DNA of 44,978 nucleotides from Prosthecobacter sp. (GCF_020439865.1 NZ_JAGRPF010000080.1:1-44978); one strand, 5' to 3'; counted from the first letter of the stretch, positions 7,385 to 16,009 are shown. Program-made: numbers and translations. Notes: generated from the sequence alone by a model not told the origin.

Positions 7385-8809
7385 TCAGCGCTCCTTCTTC
7401 CGCATCTTCGGCTCCGTCGAGGCACCGACCTCCTTGCGCCACGCGTTGAGCCTGGCGAGCAGGCGATCGCGATCATCAGGACGAGTCTCGGCAAGGTTCT
7501 TCGACTCACCGGGGTCGTTTGCGAGGTCGTAGAGTTCGATCTTCTTCTCCGTGGGAAAGTCGAGAAGCTTCAAGTCGCCGACACGGATGGCCGACGAAAA
7601 CCAGTCGGCGGTGCTGCTGGGGCGCGGCGCGGGGTTGTGCCAGTAAAAGGTGTCTCGATCAGGTGCGGCGCCGGTTTGCAGCAAGTTCACGAGGCTGAGG
7701 CCATCGGTGCCGGCTTTTTCAGGACGGGAGATGCCCGCCATGTCCGTCAGCGTTGGCATGAGATCGAGCGTGCTGACGGGCGTGGCGATCTCGGTGCCGG
7801 GCTTTACCGTGCCCGGCCAGCGGATCATGAACGGAATGCGCAGACCGCCTTCATACAGGTGGCCTTTGCCCGCACGAAGCGGACGATTCGAGGTGGCGAC
7901 TTCACGCTTTCCACCACGTGCGGACAGGCCGCCGTGATCGCTGGCCAGCACGACGATGGTGTTGTCTTCGAGGCCGAGCTTCTTGAGCTGGTTCAACAAA
8001 CGTCCCACGCCGTGATCCACACTCTCGATCATCGCCGCGTAAGTCGCGTTGTTCTGCACGAGGAGGTTTTCTCCCGCGCTTTCCTTTTCCCATTCGACAG
8101 CGGGTTTCGGCATCGTGGTGAGCTTTTCCTCGTAGCGCTTCGTGAGATGCTTCTTGGCCTCGATGGGCGTGTGCACGGCGTAGTGCGCGAGCACGGCGCA
8201 GAAGGGCTTGTCCTTGTTTGCTTCGATGAACTTCATCGTCTCCTGCGTGAGACGGTCCGTGAGGTATTCGCCTTCGGGCGCATCATCGAGACCGACGATG
8301 GCGTCCTTTTCGTCGTGTCCTTTCGATTTCGACACCGTGTAAGGAGCGAAAAAGGATCGCGTGGCTCCAGCGGCACCCGCGGCCACGATGGTGTCGAAGC
8401 CGGCCTTGTCGGGATTCGAAGCGCCTTCGCCGAGATGCCACTTGCCGCAGTAGAACGTGCTGTAGCCCGCCGCTTTGAACGCCTGACCGATCGTCGCATC
8501 GCGATCCGGTTCCACATGCGGACTGTCCTTTTCTCCCTGCACACGCGCCGGATGCTTCCCGGTGAAAATGCCGAAGCGCGAAGGCACACAGCGCGGATAC
8601 GCCACATAGGCCTGCGTGAATTTCGCACCGCTCGCGGCGAGGCGGTCCATGTTTGGCGTTTCGTAAAGCGCGGAGCCGTAGCAGCTCAGATCACGCGAGC
8701 CGAAGTCATCGACGAGGATGAAGAGGACATTCGGTTGCGCGGCGGACGCTGATGGCTGCACCGCGGAGAATGATCCGAGAAGCAGCAGCGCGAGAAGTGT
8801 TTGTTTCAT
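7385..8809 (-). CDS. exported sulfatase (formylglycine type, S1 family)
   Basis: 474 residues with a signal peptide ending near residue 24. The first metal-binding motif is FILVDDFG (Asp pair), the formylglycine site is C74 in CVPSR, and the second signature is AGYSTFYCGKWHLGEG. A late DHGGLS motif supplies the remaining calcium ligands. The protein therefore has the complete active site of a type I sulfatase that hydrolyses sulfate esters after Cys-to-formylglycine maturation. The substrate is not predictable. The C-terminus ends in a Lys/Arg cluster. The PEP-CTERM gene ends only 15 bases upstream, so the two may be co-transcribed from the promoter-like element at 9610-9635. Confidence 0.93.
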   Translation of the reverse strand: MKQTLLALLLLGSFSAVQPSASAAQPNVLFILVDDFGSRDLSCYGSALYETPNMDRLAASGAKFTQAYVAYPRCVPSRFGIFTGKHPARVQGEKDSPHVEPDRDATIGQAFKAAGYSTFYCGKWHLGEGASNPDKAGFDTIVAAGAAGATRSFFAPYTVSKSKGHDEKDAIVGLDDAPEGEYLTDRLTQETMKFIEANKDKPFCAVLAHYAVHTPIEAKKHLTKRYEEKLTTMPKPAVEWEKESAGENLLVQNNATYAAMIESVDHGVGRLLNQLKKLGLEDNTIVVLASDHGGLSARGGKREVATSNRPLRAGKGHLYEGGLRIPFMIRWPGTVKPGTEIATPVSTLDLMPTLTDMAGISRPEKAGTDGLSLVNLLQTGAAPDRDTFYWHNPAPRPSSTADWFSSAIRVGDLKLLDFPTEKKIELYDLANDPGESKNLAETRPDDRDRLLARLNAWRKEVGASTEPKMRKKER

Positions 8810-8824
8810 AGGGATGCAGATGGT

Positions 8825-9604
8825 TCATCGCCGCCGCCGACAAGTCCAGCCGAACAGGCCCAGGGCAAGCAGCATGACGCGCGAGGGCTCAGGCACGGAA
8901 CTGGTGCTGAAGACGATCCCAACGGAGGCGATGTCGTCGGTGGCCGCCACGAAATCGTGCAACGAGGACCAGGTGCTTCCGGTCACCGCACTGCTGTAGC
9001 TGACGAGCCGTCCGTTTCCGGCAGCACTGGCGTTTGGAGTGAGGTAATTCGAATCGAGGGTGAAGGCGCCACCGGACTGGGTCGTGGCCGCTTCGATGGC
9101 AAATGCGGAGGTCAGGCTACTTGCAAACACATAGGACAGAGCGGAGCCGGTTCCCGCAGGATCGGTCTGCGTGGCTGTGTCGGCGACGAAGATCATCTCA
9201 CCAGTGTCCGGACGCAGGACGTAGAGTGCGCTGTTTGCGGTGAGGGCGCTGTTGCTGGCCAGCATGCTGAAGTCATAGGTGCCGCCGACGAGCACGGACG
9301 TATAAGAGACATAGGCGCCGTAGGTTTCCTCGGCGCTGAGTGTTGAGGACACGCCGCTGACGCCTTCCGTGCCGGTCCAGGAGTAGGTGAGCAGGTTGTT
9401 GGCGAAGCTCTTGTTCGAAGCGGTGGAGAGCACGACGAAGTCACCGGCCTGCACAGTGACATTCGAAAAAGTCGTATGCCCGGTGACGGAGTCGTCCGAA
9501 GCGGTGGACGGTGATCCGACGAGCGTGATGGCGGCCTGCGTCCAGGTGCTGGTGGCTAGAAGGGTGCTGAGAAGAAGGATGCGTTGAAGTGACATGGCTG
9601 ACAT
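8825..9604 (-). CDS. PEP-CTERM sorting-domain protein
   Basis: 259 residues from ATG 9604, or 256 from ATG 9595; both give a signal peptide (LQRILLLSTLLATSTWTQA). The mature region is Ser/Thr/Ala/Gly-rich and beta-structured with few charges, as in many secreted matrix proteins. The C-terminus is a textbook PEP-CTERM signal: VPEPS, a hydrophobic helix, then a Cys and an Arg run (WTCRRRR), normally recognised by an exosortase and linked to exopolysaccharide export. No exosortase gene is in the window. The promoter-like element at 9610-9635 ends 5 bases before ATG 9604, which makes the 9595 start somewhat more attractive. Function is otherwise unknown. Confidence 0.85.
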   Translation of the reverse strand: MSAMSLQRILLLSTLLATSTWTQAAITLVGSPSTASDDSVTGHTTFSNVTVQAGDFVVLSTASNKSFANNLLTYSWTGTEGVSGVSSTLSAEETYGAYVSYTSVLVGGTYDFSMLASNSALTANSALYVLRPDTGEMIFVADTATQTDPAGTGSALSYVFASSLTSAFAIEAATTQSGGAFTLDSNYLTPNASAAGNGRLVSYSSAVTGSTWSSLHDFVAATDDIASVGIVFSTSSVPEPSRVMLLALGLFGWTCRRRR

Positions 9605-9609
9605 GGTTT

Positions 9610-9635
9610 CACTGCCGGTCGCCACGCCGTTTGCC
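9610..9635 (-). promoter_or_regulatory. conserved GGCAAA-N12-CGGCAGTG element before the PEP-CTERM gene
   Basis: On the minus strand GGCAAA (9635-9630) and CGGCAGTG (9617-9610) start 18 bases apart, as in four other copies in this block. The gene start follows within 5-14 bases. Upstream of it lies a palindromic ACTTT-CGG-AAAGT followed on the plus strand by six T. Confidence 0.65.
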
Positions 9636-9676
9636 GCACTTTCGGAAAGTTTTTTGCGCCGAAGAGCCCGCCGGAC

Positions 9677-11407
9677 TTACTTCTTCGCACCGCCGATGAA
9701 TTCGTCTCGGGAGACGAACCCGTCTTTGTCCTTGTCCTGCTTGGGGAAGCGATCCTTGGCGGCGGCTTGATCACCGCCCTGGCCGGCGAGGTAGTCATCG
9801 AGCGTGAGCTTCGCTTTGCCGGGATAGAGGCGGTCGTAGCGTTTGTCGCGGGGCTCGTTGGGGTCATAGCCGCCGGACTTGGGCTTGGTTTTCTGCACGG
9901 TCTTCGCGGACTTAGACGGTTGCTCGTCGGAACCGACGGGCGGGAGGTGTTTCTGGAGCGAGGCGATGAGTTGGGCGTGCTCGGGTTTGTCTGCGAGGTT
10001 GACAGTCTCGTTGGGGTCGTTGTTTTCGTCGTAGAGTTCGACGAAGCCGATGTCGGCGCCGTTGCGCTTGCGCCAGAAGGTGCAGCGCCAGCGTTCGGTG
10101 CGGACGCTGTATCCCATCAGCGATCCGCCGTGATCCTTCGACGACTTCGGATACTGGCTGATGGCGGGCTTCTGCATCGGCGCGTCGGGATTGTCGAGGT
10201 AGGGCTTCAAACTGCTGCCGCCGAGGCCGGATGGAATCGGCAAGCCGCAGACGTCGGCAAGCGTGGGATAGACATCGACGAACTCCACGGGCGCGGCGCA
10301 GTGCCGGCCTGCGGTGTTGCTTTTCGGCATGGAGATGAGCAGCGGCGAACGCGCGGCGATCTCGAAGTTCGTGTGCTTGTGCCACAGGCCGTGCTCGCCG
10401 AGCTGCCAGCCGTGATCGCCCCACAGCACGATGACCGTGTTGTCAGCGAGGCCTTCTTTCTCCAGTGCATCGAGGAGGCGACCGACCTGCGCATCGACGT
10501 AGGTGATGCAGGCGTGGTAGCCGTGGCGCAGCGTCTTCGCGAATTCAGCGGGGATGGGATTCTGCTCCGGCACTTCGAGGTAGGAATGCAGCTCGCCATT
10601 CGTGTGACCGACGAAATCCGGTGTGCCGTCGGGCATGTGGTCGATGGCAGGCAGCGGGATGGCATCGGCATCGTGCATGTCCCAGTATTTCTTCGGCGCG
10701 ACGAAGGGCAGATGCGGCTTCACAAATCCAACCGCGAGGAAGAATGGTTTCCCCTCAGCCTTCAGGGCGTTAAGACGCTTCACCGCTTCAGCGGCGGTCG
10801 CGCCATCGGGCAGTTCGTCATCGGACTTCGGACTCACTTCATAGGCGGGGCCGGTTTTGATTTTGCCTTTTGCGTTCTTTTTTCCTTCAGTCTTCGAAAC
10901 GGGATTCGCATACTCGCTTTCGACACCGTCAAAACTGGTGACGGTGTGCTTAGTCCAGTCCTTGGGATCGACGCTGACGAGACTGCCGCTCGCAAACCAG
11001 CGCGGATCGCTCCATGACGGGCCGTCTTCGAAACCATGATGCTCCAGCTTTCCGAGCGCGACGGTGTGATAGCCGCTCTGGCGGAAGTGCTGTGGCAGCG
11101 TCACGCAGTCCGGCTGCGCGGCGCGGAAGTGCGTGTTGAGATCCCAGACCTTCGTCACATCCGGCCGCAATCCGGTGAGGATGGCCGTGCGCGACGGGCT
11201 GCACACCGCCTGGGCACAGTAGGCTTTGTCGAAAACGATGCCGCGCGCCGCGAGGCGGTCGATGTTCGGCGTCTTCGCGTAATTCACGCCGTAGCAGCCG
11301 AGATCCGGCCGCATGTCATCGACAGCGATGAAGAGGACGTTCATGGGCTGCGCCGCAAAGACGGCAAGCAGCGGGCAGAGAGCGGAGAGGAAGAAAAGGC
11401 AGCGCAT
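9677..11407 (-). CDS. exported iduronate-2-sulfatase-like sulfatase with C-terminal EF-hand tail
   Basis: 576 residues. The signal peptide MRCLFFLSALCPLLAVFA is followed by MNVLFIAVDDMRPDLGCYG, the N-terminal block of iduronate-2-sulfatase-like enzymes. The formylglycine Cys is C69 in CSPSR, and the second signature carries GKLEHHG in place of the usual GKWHLG, also typical of that subfamily. A catalytic-domain WGDHGWQLGEHG motif follows. After the sulfatase fold comes a Lys/Ser/Pro-rich linker and a tail ending in DKDKDGFVSRDEF, a canonical EF-hand loop, preceded by LTLDDYLAGQG. Such calcium-binding tails occur on exported PVC sulfatases. A conserved promoter-like element lies 16 bases upstream. 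The leader is A/C-rich without a Shine-Dalgarno box. Confidence 0.93.
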   Translation of the reverse strand: MRCLFFLSALCPLLAVFAAQPMNVLFIAVDDMRPDLGCYGVNYAKTPNIDRLAARGIVFDKAYCAQAVCSPSRTAILTGLRPDVTKVWDLNTHFRAAQPDCVTLPQHFRQSGYHTVALGKLEHHGFEDGPSWSDPRWFASGSLVSVDPKDWTKHTVTSFDGVESEYANPVSKTEGKKNAKGKIKTGPAYEVSPKSDDELPDGATAAEAVKRLNALKAEGKPFFLAVGFVKPHLPFVAPKKYWDMHDADAIPLPAIDHMPDGTPDFVGHTNGELHSYLEVPEQNPIPAEFAKTLRHGYHACITYVDAQVGRLLDALEKEGLADNTVIVLWGDHGWQLGEHGLWHKHTNFEIAARSPLLISMPKSNTAGRHCAAPVEFVDVYPTLADVCGLPIPSGLGGSSLKPYLDNPDAPMQKPAISQYPKSSKDHGGSLMGYSVRTERWRCTFWRKRNGADIGFVELYDENNDPNETVNLADKPEHAQLIASLQKHLPPVGSDEQPSKSAKTVQKTKPKSGGYDPNEPRDKRYDRLYPGKAKLTLDDYLAGQGGDQAAAKDRFPKQDKDKDGFVSRDEFIGGAKK

Positions 11408-11423
11408 GGTGGTGTGGTGAGAT

Positions 11424-11449
11424 CACTGCCGGAACGTCCCACGTTTGCC
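11424..11449 (-). promoter_or_regulatory. conserved GGCAAA-N12-CGGCAGTG element before the iduronate-sulfatase-like gene
   Basis: On the minus strand GGCAAA (11449-11444) and CGGCAGTG (11431-11424), 18 bases start to start. The sulfatase ATG lies 16 bases downstream, so any transcript starting after this element has a very short leader. Confidence 0.65.
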
Positions 11450-11478
11450 AACAAATGTTTCGCGAGCGCCGGCGGCCA

Positions 11479-14400
11479 TCACTTGGCCACTTTCTCCTCG
11501 CCGTGCGCATCGGCACTGCTCCCTTTGGGCGCAGTCGATTTGTTGCGGGTGGCGAGGAAGGAAATGAGGTCGCGCAGGGACTTCGGCGGCAGCGACATGG
11601 CCATCGGCGGCATCGCAGAAACGGGCGGGGCGACGGCTTTGATCTGCGCAAGGGCATACGTGGTCGGTTTGCCGTCCATGGCGATCACCGTGAGTCTTTC
11701 CGGGCTCTCCTCTGCGATGCGACCGGCGACGAGCGTGCCATCGGCGAGCGTAATGCTGGAGAGGCCGTAACCGGCGGCGATTTCGGCGTTCGGATTCCAC
11801 AGGGATTCGACGAGTTTTTCCCGCGGGAGACGCTCGCCCACGAGATCGAGCGGCGGGCCCTGGATGCCGCCGTCGTTGCCGATTTTGTGGCATTGCAGGC
11901 AGGCACCTTGATTGCGAAAGACGACCTCGCCGAGTTTCGCATCTCCGCCGTTGATGCTGAGTTTTGCCACAGCGTCTGGAGCCGTCGCGGAGAAGGCGGC
12001 GGCCTGCTGCTGCGCAGTGGTATCGGTCGAACTTTGCAGCGCGAGAAAGAGATCGAGCCACAACTCGCTTCGCAGGCCGTTCGATTCGCGCTTTGTCCAG
12101 CGATCAAGCGCCTCGGCTGGTTGCAAAGCCGCGAGGATTTCCACACCGGCACGGGCGGCGGGGATCGGCGCGGCATCAATTGCTTTGCGCGCGGCATCGG
12201 CGATGCCATCCAGCTTCAAGGCGAGCCCCTGGCGCAACGCCGCGGCGGCGACCTCAGGTTTGGCGTCGGCAAGATGCGCGGCGACGACGGCGCGCGCTTG
12301 ATCAGGTGCGGTTTTGACGAGGCTTTCGAGGGCGGCGACTCGCACGGCCGGTTGCAGCTTCTTGTTCTGCACCAGCGTGATGAGCGTGGCCGGTGCCAGC
12401 ACTGTGCCCGTGTCATCCGCGAGCTTCAATTCGAGTGCGGCGAGCTTCGGCGGAGGATTGCCGGCGAGGAACTGCTTCAACGCCTCGCCGATCGTGCCGC
12501 CGAGCTGCTTCATGCTGCGCGCCTCGCCTTTGATGGGACGATAACCGCCCAGCACGGGATCGGCGGTGATGCGCTTCTCCCACATTCGCAAACCCTGCAG
12601 CGCTGCTTCGCGCGTGCTCAAGTCGAGTGTGGCATCTGCGGCGAGTGCAAGCAGCCGCTCCGCATGCTTCGCGGTGCCGAGGCGGTAGTTGGCCGCGACG
12701 ACACGGCGCTGAATCGTGGGTGGCAGTTCGGCTACTTTTGCATAAGCGGCCACGGCTTCACCGGCTGTCGTATCCACGGCGGCGGTGTCGTAAATGGCTC
12801 GCAAAGCTTCATTCCGAATCGCCGCATCGCTGTCGGTGAGAAAACGGACGAGTTCTGCACTGGCAAGCCGTCGCAGGCAAAGCAGCGCCATCAAGCGCAC
12901 CTCGCGATTGGCATCGCCAGCATGCGCCACGGCGCTTTCAGCGGTGCCGATGCGGTCCAGCGCGGTGAGCAGGCTGTGACGCATGACGGGATCGACACCC
13001 GTATTCGTAGCGACGCGTTTGTAGAGCGCTTCGATGACCTCGGCATCACCGCGTTTTGCCACACGACTGAGCGCGATGGCCACCAGCGAGCGAACTTGCG
13101 CGTCGTCATCGCCGAGCATCTCAAGCAGACGCGCACGGACAGCATCGCCCTGTGCATCGCCGAGGACGCGTGCGGCATTCGCCCGCACCTGCGCGTCGGC
13201 ATCGCGGCTGAGTTCCACCAAAGCGTCCGTGGCATCCGACTTCTGCTGACGCACTAGCTGCCCCAATCCCCACACGCCATTCAGGCGCGTCGTGGTCTTT
13301 TGCGCGGGATCCTTGGCGATGGCGAGCAACGCGGTCTTGCCGGCATCGCCGCGTTTCACGAGTTCGAACTGCGCCATCTGCCGCAGACGACGATCGGGTG
13401 ATCGCAGCGCCTCCATGAGCTGCTCCACGCTTTCTTCAGACACACCACGTTTGAAGCGCGCGGCCATCTCGGCGGCGGTGGCCTGCAAGGCTTTGTCCGT
13501 CGGCGTGATTTTGTGGATGGCGCCGTTCGCGTTCACGGTCCAGCCGCCGCCGAAATCGCACAGGTAAATGCTGCCATCGTAGCCCAGCTCCACATCACTG
13601 GCGCCGACGCCTTCGACGAGAACCTCCTCGGAGGCGAGCGTGAGACCTGCGCCGGCCGGTTTCACACCGAGGGCCAGCACCTTGCAGCTCTGCGGTGCGC
13701 CGCCGTAATCGGTGAGCAGAAATTTGCCGCGCAGATCCGCTGGAGCTGCCTCGCCGGTGATCCACGTCACACCGGAAGGACCGCGTGCCACATGCGCCGC
13801 GGGCGGATACACCCACTGCGGCTGCGCGTCATTGAAGGTGTCATACATGCGCTCGGCCACCCACATCGACTTCGCGGGATGAAAGTCCTCCCAGTCGAGC
13901 GCATCGACGTATTGGTGCGGGCTTTGATGCCGCATGTCCCAGCCGGAGTCCGTGCCTTCCAGCGCATAGACCAGGCGCGCTTTGTCGCCGATGTCGCCGG
14001 TGTTGTCGAAGGTGAAAAGGTTGCCGTGCTCGTCGAACGCAAGCTCGGTGGGATTGCGCAGACCGTGGCAGAAAACTTCGAAGCCACTGCCGTCCGATTC
14101 GCAGCGGAAGATCGCGCCTTCGCTCGGCCTCGCGACGACCTCACCTTCTTTCGTGGTCACGTTGTAGCCGCGATCGCCGACGCTGAAATACAAGCGCCCG
14201 TCCGGTCCGCGCACCACGCCATGCAGATCGTGGCCGATGAACGAGATCTTCACGCCGAAGCCAGTGACGAGATTTTCATTCGTGTCGGCGACGCCGTCAT
14301 CGTTCGTGTCCGTCAGCTTTCGCAGGCTCGGGATGCAGGTGAAGTACACCGCGTCATCCTCCGGCAGCACTGAGAAGCCTAGGCCGTCGAGCTGCTCGTA

Positions 14401-14874
14401 AAAACTGTCGGCGAAGACCGTGCGCTTGTCCGCCGCACCATTGCCATCGCTGTCCTCCACTCGGATGAGACGATCGGGCGTATTCGTCCAGAAGCCTTCG
14501 GGGAAGCGTCCCGGGATGGAGTTTTGCAGCTTCTCACGATCCGCCAGTGTCCGGGACTGGAAATCGCCGCGGATGAACTCATTCACGCCGCGCAGATCGG
14601 CCACGCCCTGCCAGAAGCGGTTCACCTCCGCCACAAAGAGGCGGCCTTTGCGATCGATGCCGAAGCTGCCCGGGTTCTGCACGAACGGAAAACGCACCCA
14701 GGTCGTTGCGGTGAGCCCGGGATGCTTGACCACGCCCGAGAACGGCTCCGGCTGGTTCTTCATCGGCGGCAGATCCTTGGCCAGCGGCATGAAGCGCTGC
14801 TGCATCTCCTGCGGCGTCAATGCCGAGGCGAGTGTGGCGACGGTGAGGAAAAGAAGGGGATGCAGGCGAGTCAT
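11479..14874 (-). CDS. PVC-type membrane/periplasmic propeller-HEAT-heme protein
   Basis: 1131 residues from ATG 14874, which opens a signal peptide (TRLHPLLFLTVATLASA). Residues about 30-470 form a beta-propeller of the sugar/sorbosone-dehydrogenase-like type (GSFGIDRKGRLFVAEV, HDLHGVVRGPDGRLYFSVGDRG, LRNPTELAFDEHGNLFTFDNTGD). Residues about 490-950 are alpha-helical HEAT-like repeats (AQVRANAARVLGDA, AQVRSLVAIALSRVA). The C-terminal about 150 residues carry a cytochrome-like domain with C992-LQC-H996 followed by GPPLDLVGERL and LVESLWNPN, the heme-binding domain named for Pirellula/Verrucomicrobium. Such proteins are abundant in PVC bacteria and are thought to oxidise sugars or transfer electrons, but none is firmly characterised to my knowledge. 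A copy of the conserved promoter-like element sits 74 bases upstream. Confidence 0.9.
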   Translation of the reverse strand: MTRLHPLLFLTVATLASALTPQEMQQRFMPLAKDLPPMKNQPEPFSGVVKHPGLTATTWVRFPFVQNPGSFGIDRKGRLFVAEVNRFWQGVADLRGVNEFIRGDFQSRTLADREKLQNSIPGRFPEGFWTNTPDRLIRVEDSDGNGAADKRTVFADSFYEQLDGLGFSVLPEDDAVYFTCIPSLRKLTDTNDDGVADTNENLVTGFGVKISFIGHDLHGVVRGPDGRLYFSVGDRGYNVTTKEGEVVARPSEGAIFRCESDGSGFEVFCHGLRNPTELAFDEHGNLFTFDNTGDIGDKARLVYALEGTDSGWDMRHQSPHQYVDALDWEDFHPAKSMWVAERMYDTFNDAQPQWVYPPAAHVARGPSGVTWITGEAAPADLRGKFLLTDYGGAPQSCKVLALGVKPAGAGLTLASEEVLVEGVGASDVELGYDGSIYLCDFGGGWTVNANGAIHKITPTDKALQATAAEMAARFKRGVSEESVEQLMEALRSPDRRLRQMAQFELVKRGDAGKTALLAIAKDPAQKTTTRLNGVWGLGQLVRQQKSDATDALVELSRDADAQVRANAARVLGDAQGDAVRARLLEMLGDDDAQVRSLVAIALSRVAKRGDAEVIEALYKRVATNTGVDPVMRHSLLTALDRIGTAESAVAHAGDANREVRLMALLCLRRLASAELVRFLTDSDAAIRNEALRAIYDTAAVDTTAGEAVAAYAKVAELPPTIQRRVVAANYRLGTAKHAERLLALAADATLDLSTREAALQGLRMWEKRITADPVLGGYRPIKGEARSMKQLGGTIGEALKQFLAGNPPPKLAALELKLADDTGTVLAPATLITLVQNKKLQPAVRVAALESLVKTAPDQARAVVAAHLADAKPEVAAAALRQGLALKLDGIADAARKAIDAAPIPAARAGVEILAALQPAEALDRWTKRESNGLRSELWLDLFLALQSSTDTTAQQQAAAFSATAPDAVAKLSINGGDAKLGEVVFRNQGACLQCHKIGNDGGIQGPPLDLVGERLPREKLVESLWNPNAEIAAGYGLSSITLADGTLVAGRIAEESPERLTVIAMDGKPTTYALAQIKAVAPPVSAMPPMAMSLPPKSLRDLISFLATRNKSTAPKGSSADAHGEEKVAK

Positions 14875-14947
14875 GGCGGATGTGACTGGGAATGTACGAC
14901 CCAAACGGCGCGGCAGATTCTCCGCACCGCTGAGCGAACCGGACAAT

Positions 14948-14973
14948 CACTGCCGCCCGGGACGAGATTTGCC
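14948..14973 (-). promoter_or_regulatory. conserved GGCAAA-N12-CGGCAGTG element before the propeller-heme gene
   Basis: On the minus strand GGCAAA (14973-14968) and CGGCAGTG (14955-14948), 18 bases start to start, 74 bases before the gene's ATG. Confidence 0.6.
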
Positions 14974-14982
14974 AAGGCAAAT
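14967..14982. promoter_or_regulatory. 16-bp palindrome overlapping the promoter-like element
   Basis: ATTTGCC-AA-GGCAAAT, two perfect 7-base arms. It shares the GGCAAA box of the element at 14948-14973, so a factor bound here would compete with polymerase. The half-site is unassigned. Confidence 0.3.
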
Positions 14983-15007
14983 GCAGTTCAATCCGCCATG
15001 CGATGGC

Positions 15008-15952
15008 TCAGTAATCGACCGACTTGTCGAACACGAGCTGCTTCATGGCCTCGCCGGGTTTCATCTTGAACTGGAACTGGCGCGTCTTGCCTGTCTTCTC
15101 GCCATCGGAGAAAAGAGGAAAGCGGCGGATGAAGGTGTTTTCGACGAACTGGTATTGATCGCCTCCGCCGTAACCGGAGAGCAGTTTTGCGTCGTCGGTC
15201 ACATCGCGGAAGTTCACCATGCCGAGGGATTTTTTGCCGAAGGTGGTGAACACGTAGGCGCGGCCAAACTCCTGTTTGGTTTCCTGCGTGATGACGGCGA
15301 TCTCGGGTGAGTCGTCGCCGTCCATGTCATCGCACTGCACATCGACGACGAATCCCTGCACGTCGATCGTGATGGGATCATTCGATGCTTGAAGGCCTGA
15401 GGGCGCGATGGTCATCCGGTTGTTGGTCTCCGCTGCGGGCGAGGTAACCTTGAAGCGCATGTTGCGGTAGCTGACCTCCTGCATGAAGACGGCGGCGTCC
15501 GGGCCCGGGGCAGGCGTGGGAGCGGCGGCCGTCTTTTCCGGGGGTGTCGCAGTGATCTTGAAGACGATGTCGAAGTTGGCGGTCTCGCCTTTGCGTGCCG
15601 CGTTGCGATTCAAAAAGACCGACACGCTGTGATCGCCTGTTTTATAAAGCTGGCCCACATATTCACGTCCGCCGGTGGCGGAGGTAAAAAGCGCTTCATC
15701 ACCTGGACCACGACCGGGAATGTAGATGTTGTAGTCGGCGGCTTGATTGTCCGGACGCAGGCTCACCGAAAGAAACTGCCCGTCGCGGGCATTGAGCTTG
15801 TAGAGCATGAATTCATCACCTGTGATTCGTCCGGTGACCTCGGCACTGCTGGCGCCCGGCTTGAACTCGACGCGCACGACTTTGGGTTCCTTGGCGAAGC
15901 CGCTGGCAAACGACATCAATGCGACGGCGGTGGTGATCATTCGGAGATTCAT
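15008..15952 (-). CDS. exported PliG-PliI-like lysozyme inhibitor fusion
   Basis: 314 residues with a signal peptide (cleavage near residue 20). Residues about 24-134 match my knowledge of PliG, the periplasmic inhibitor of goose-type lysozyme: VEFKPGASSAEVTGRI, then LYKLNARDGQFLSVSL, and the closing block RNAARKGETANFDIVFKI. A Pro/Ala linker (about 136-154) leads to a second domain resembling PliI, the inhibitor of invertebrate-type lysozyme: ITIDVQGFVVDVQCDDMDGD-SPEIAVITQ, then FVENTFIRRFPLF and the ending KPGEAMKQLVFDKSVDY. PliG and PliI are normally separate single-domain proteins, so one chain should block two lysozyme classes in the periplasm. This assignment is from recalled family patterns, not a database search. 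Confidence 0.75.
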   Translation of the reverse strand: MNLRMITTAVALMSFASGFAKEPKVVRVEFKPGASSAEVTGRITGDEFMLYKLNARDGQFLSVSLRPDNQAADYNIYIPGRGPGDEALFTSATGGREYVGQLYKTGDHSVSVFLNRNAARKGETANFDIVFKITATPPEKTAAAPTPAPGPDAAVFMQEVSYRNMRFKVTSPAAETNNRMTIAPSGLQASNDPITIDVQGFVVDVQCDDMDGDDSPEIAVITQETKQEFGRAYVFTTFGKKSLGMVNFRDVTDDAKLLSGYGGGDQYQFVENTFIRRFPLFSDGEKTGKTRQFQFKMKPGEAMKQLVFDKSVDY

Positions 15953-15980
15953 GAGGATGAGGGATGGGGTAAAGTGGAAT

Positions 15981-16009
15981 GTCCCGACGGAAGCGATCCG
16001 CCGGGACAG
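15981..16009 (-). terminator. hairpin between the small exported protein gene and the lysozyme-inhibitor gene
   Basis: TGTCCCG (15981-15987) pairs with CGGGACA (16003-16009), continued inward by CGGA/TCCG after one mismatch, with a 5-base loop. It lies 29 bases after the stop of the gene at 16039-16440 on the minus strand. No clear U-run follows, so it may be a processing or Rho-assisted end rather than a classical terminator. Confidence 0.45.

Noticed and set aside
9637..9655. ACTTT-CGG-AAAGT followed by six T as a terminator
   Set aside because: The T-run is on the plus strand where no gene ends here; it more likely belongs to the region upstream of the sigma-type element.
13981..14000. 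CTTTGTCG-type matches inside coding regions (for example near 9841, 11225 and 13981)
   Set aside because: Isolated half-sites in codons for common residues, without the partner box.
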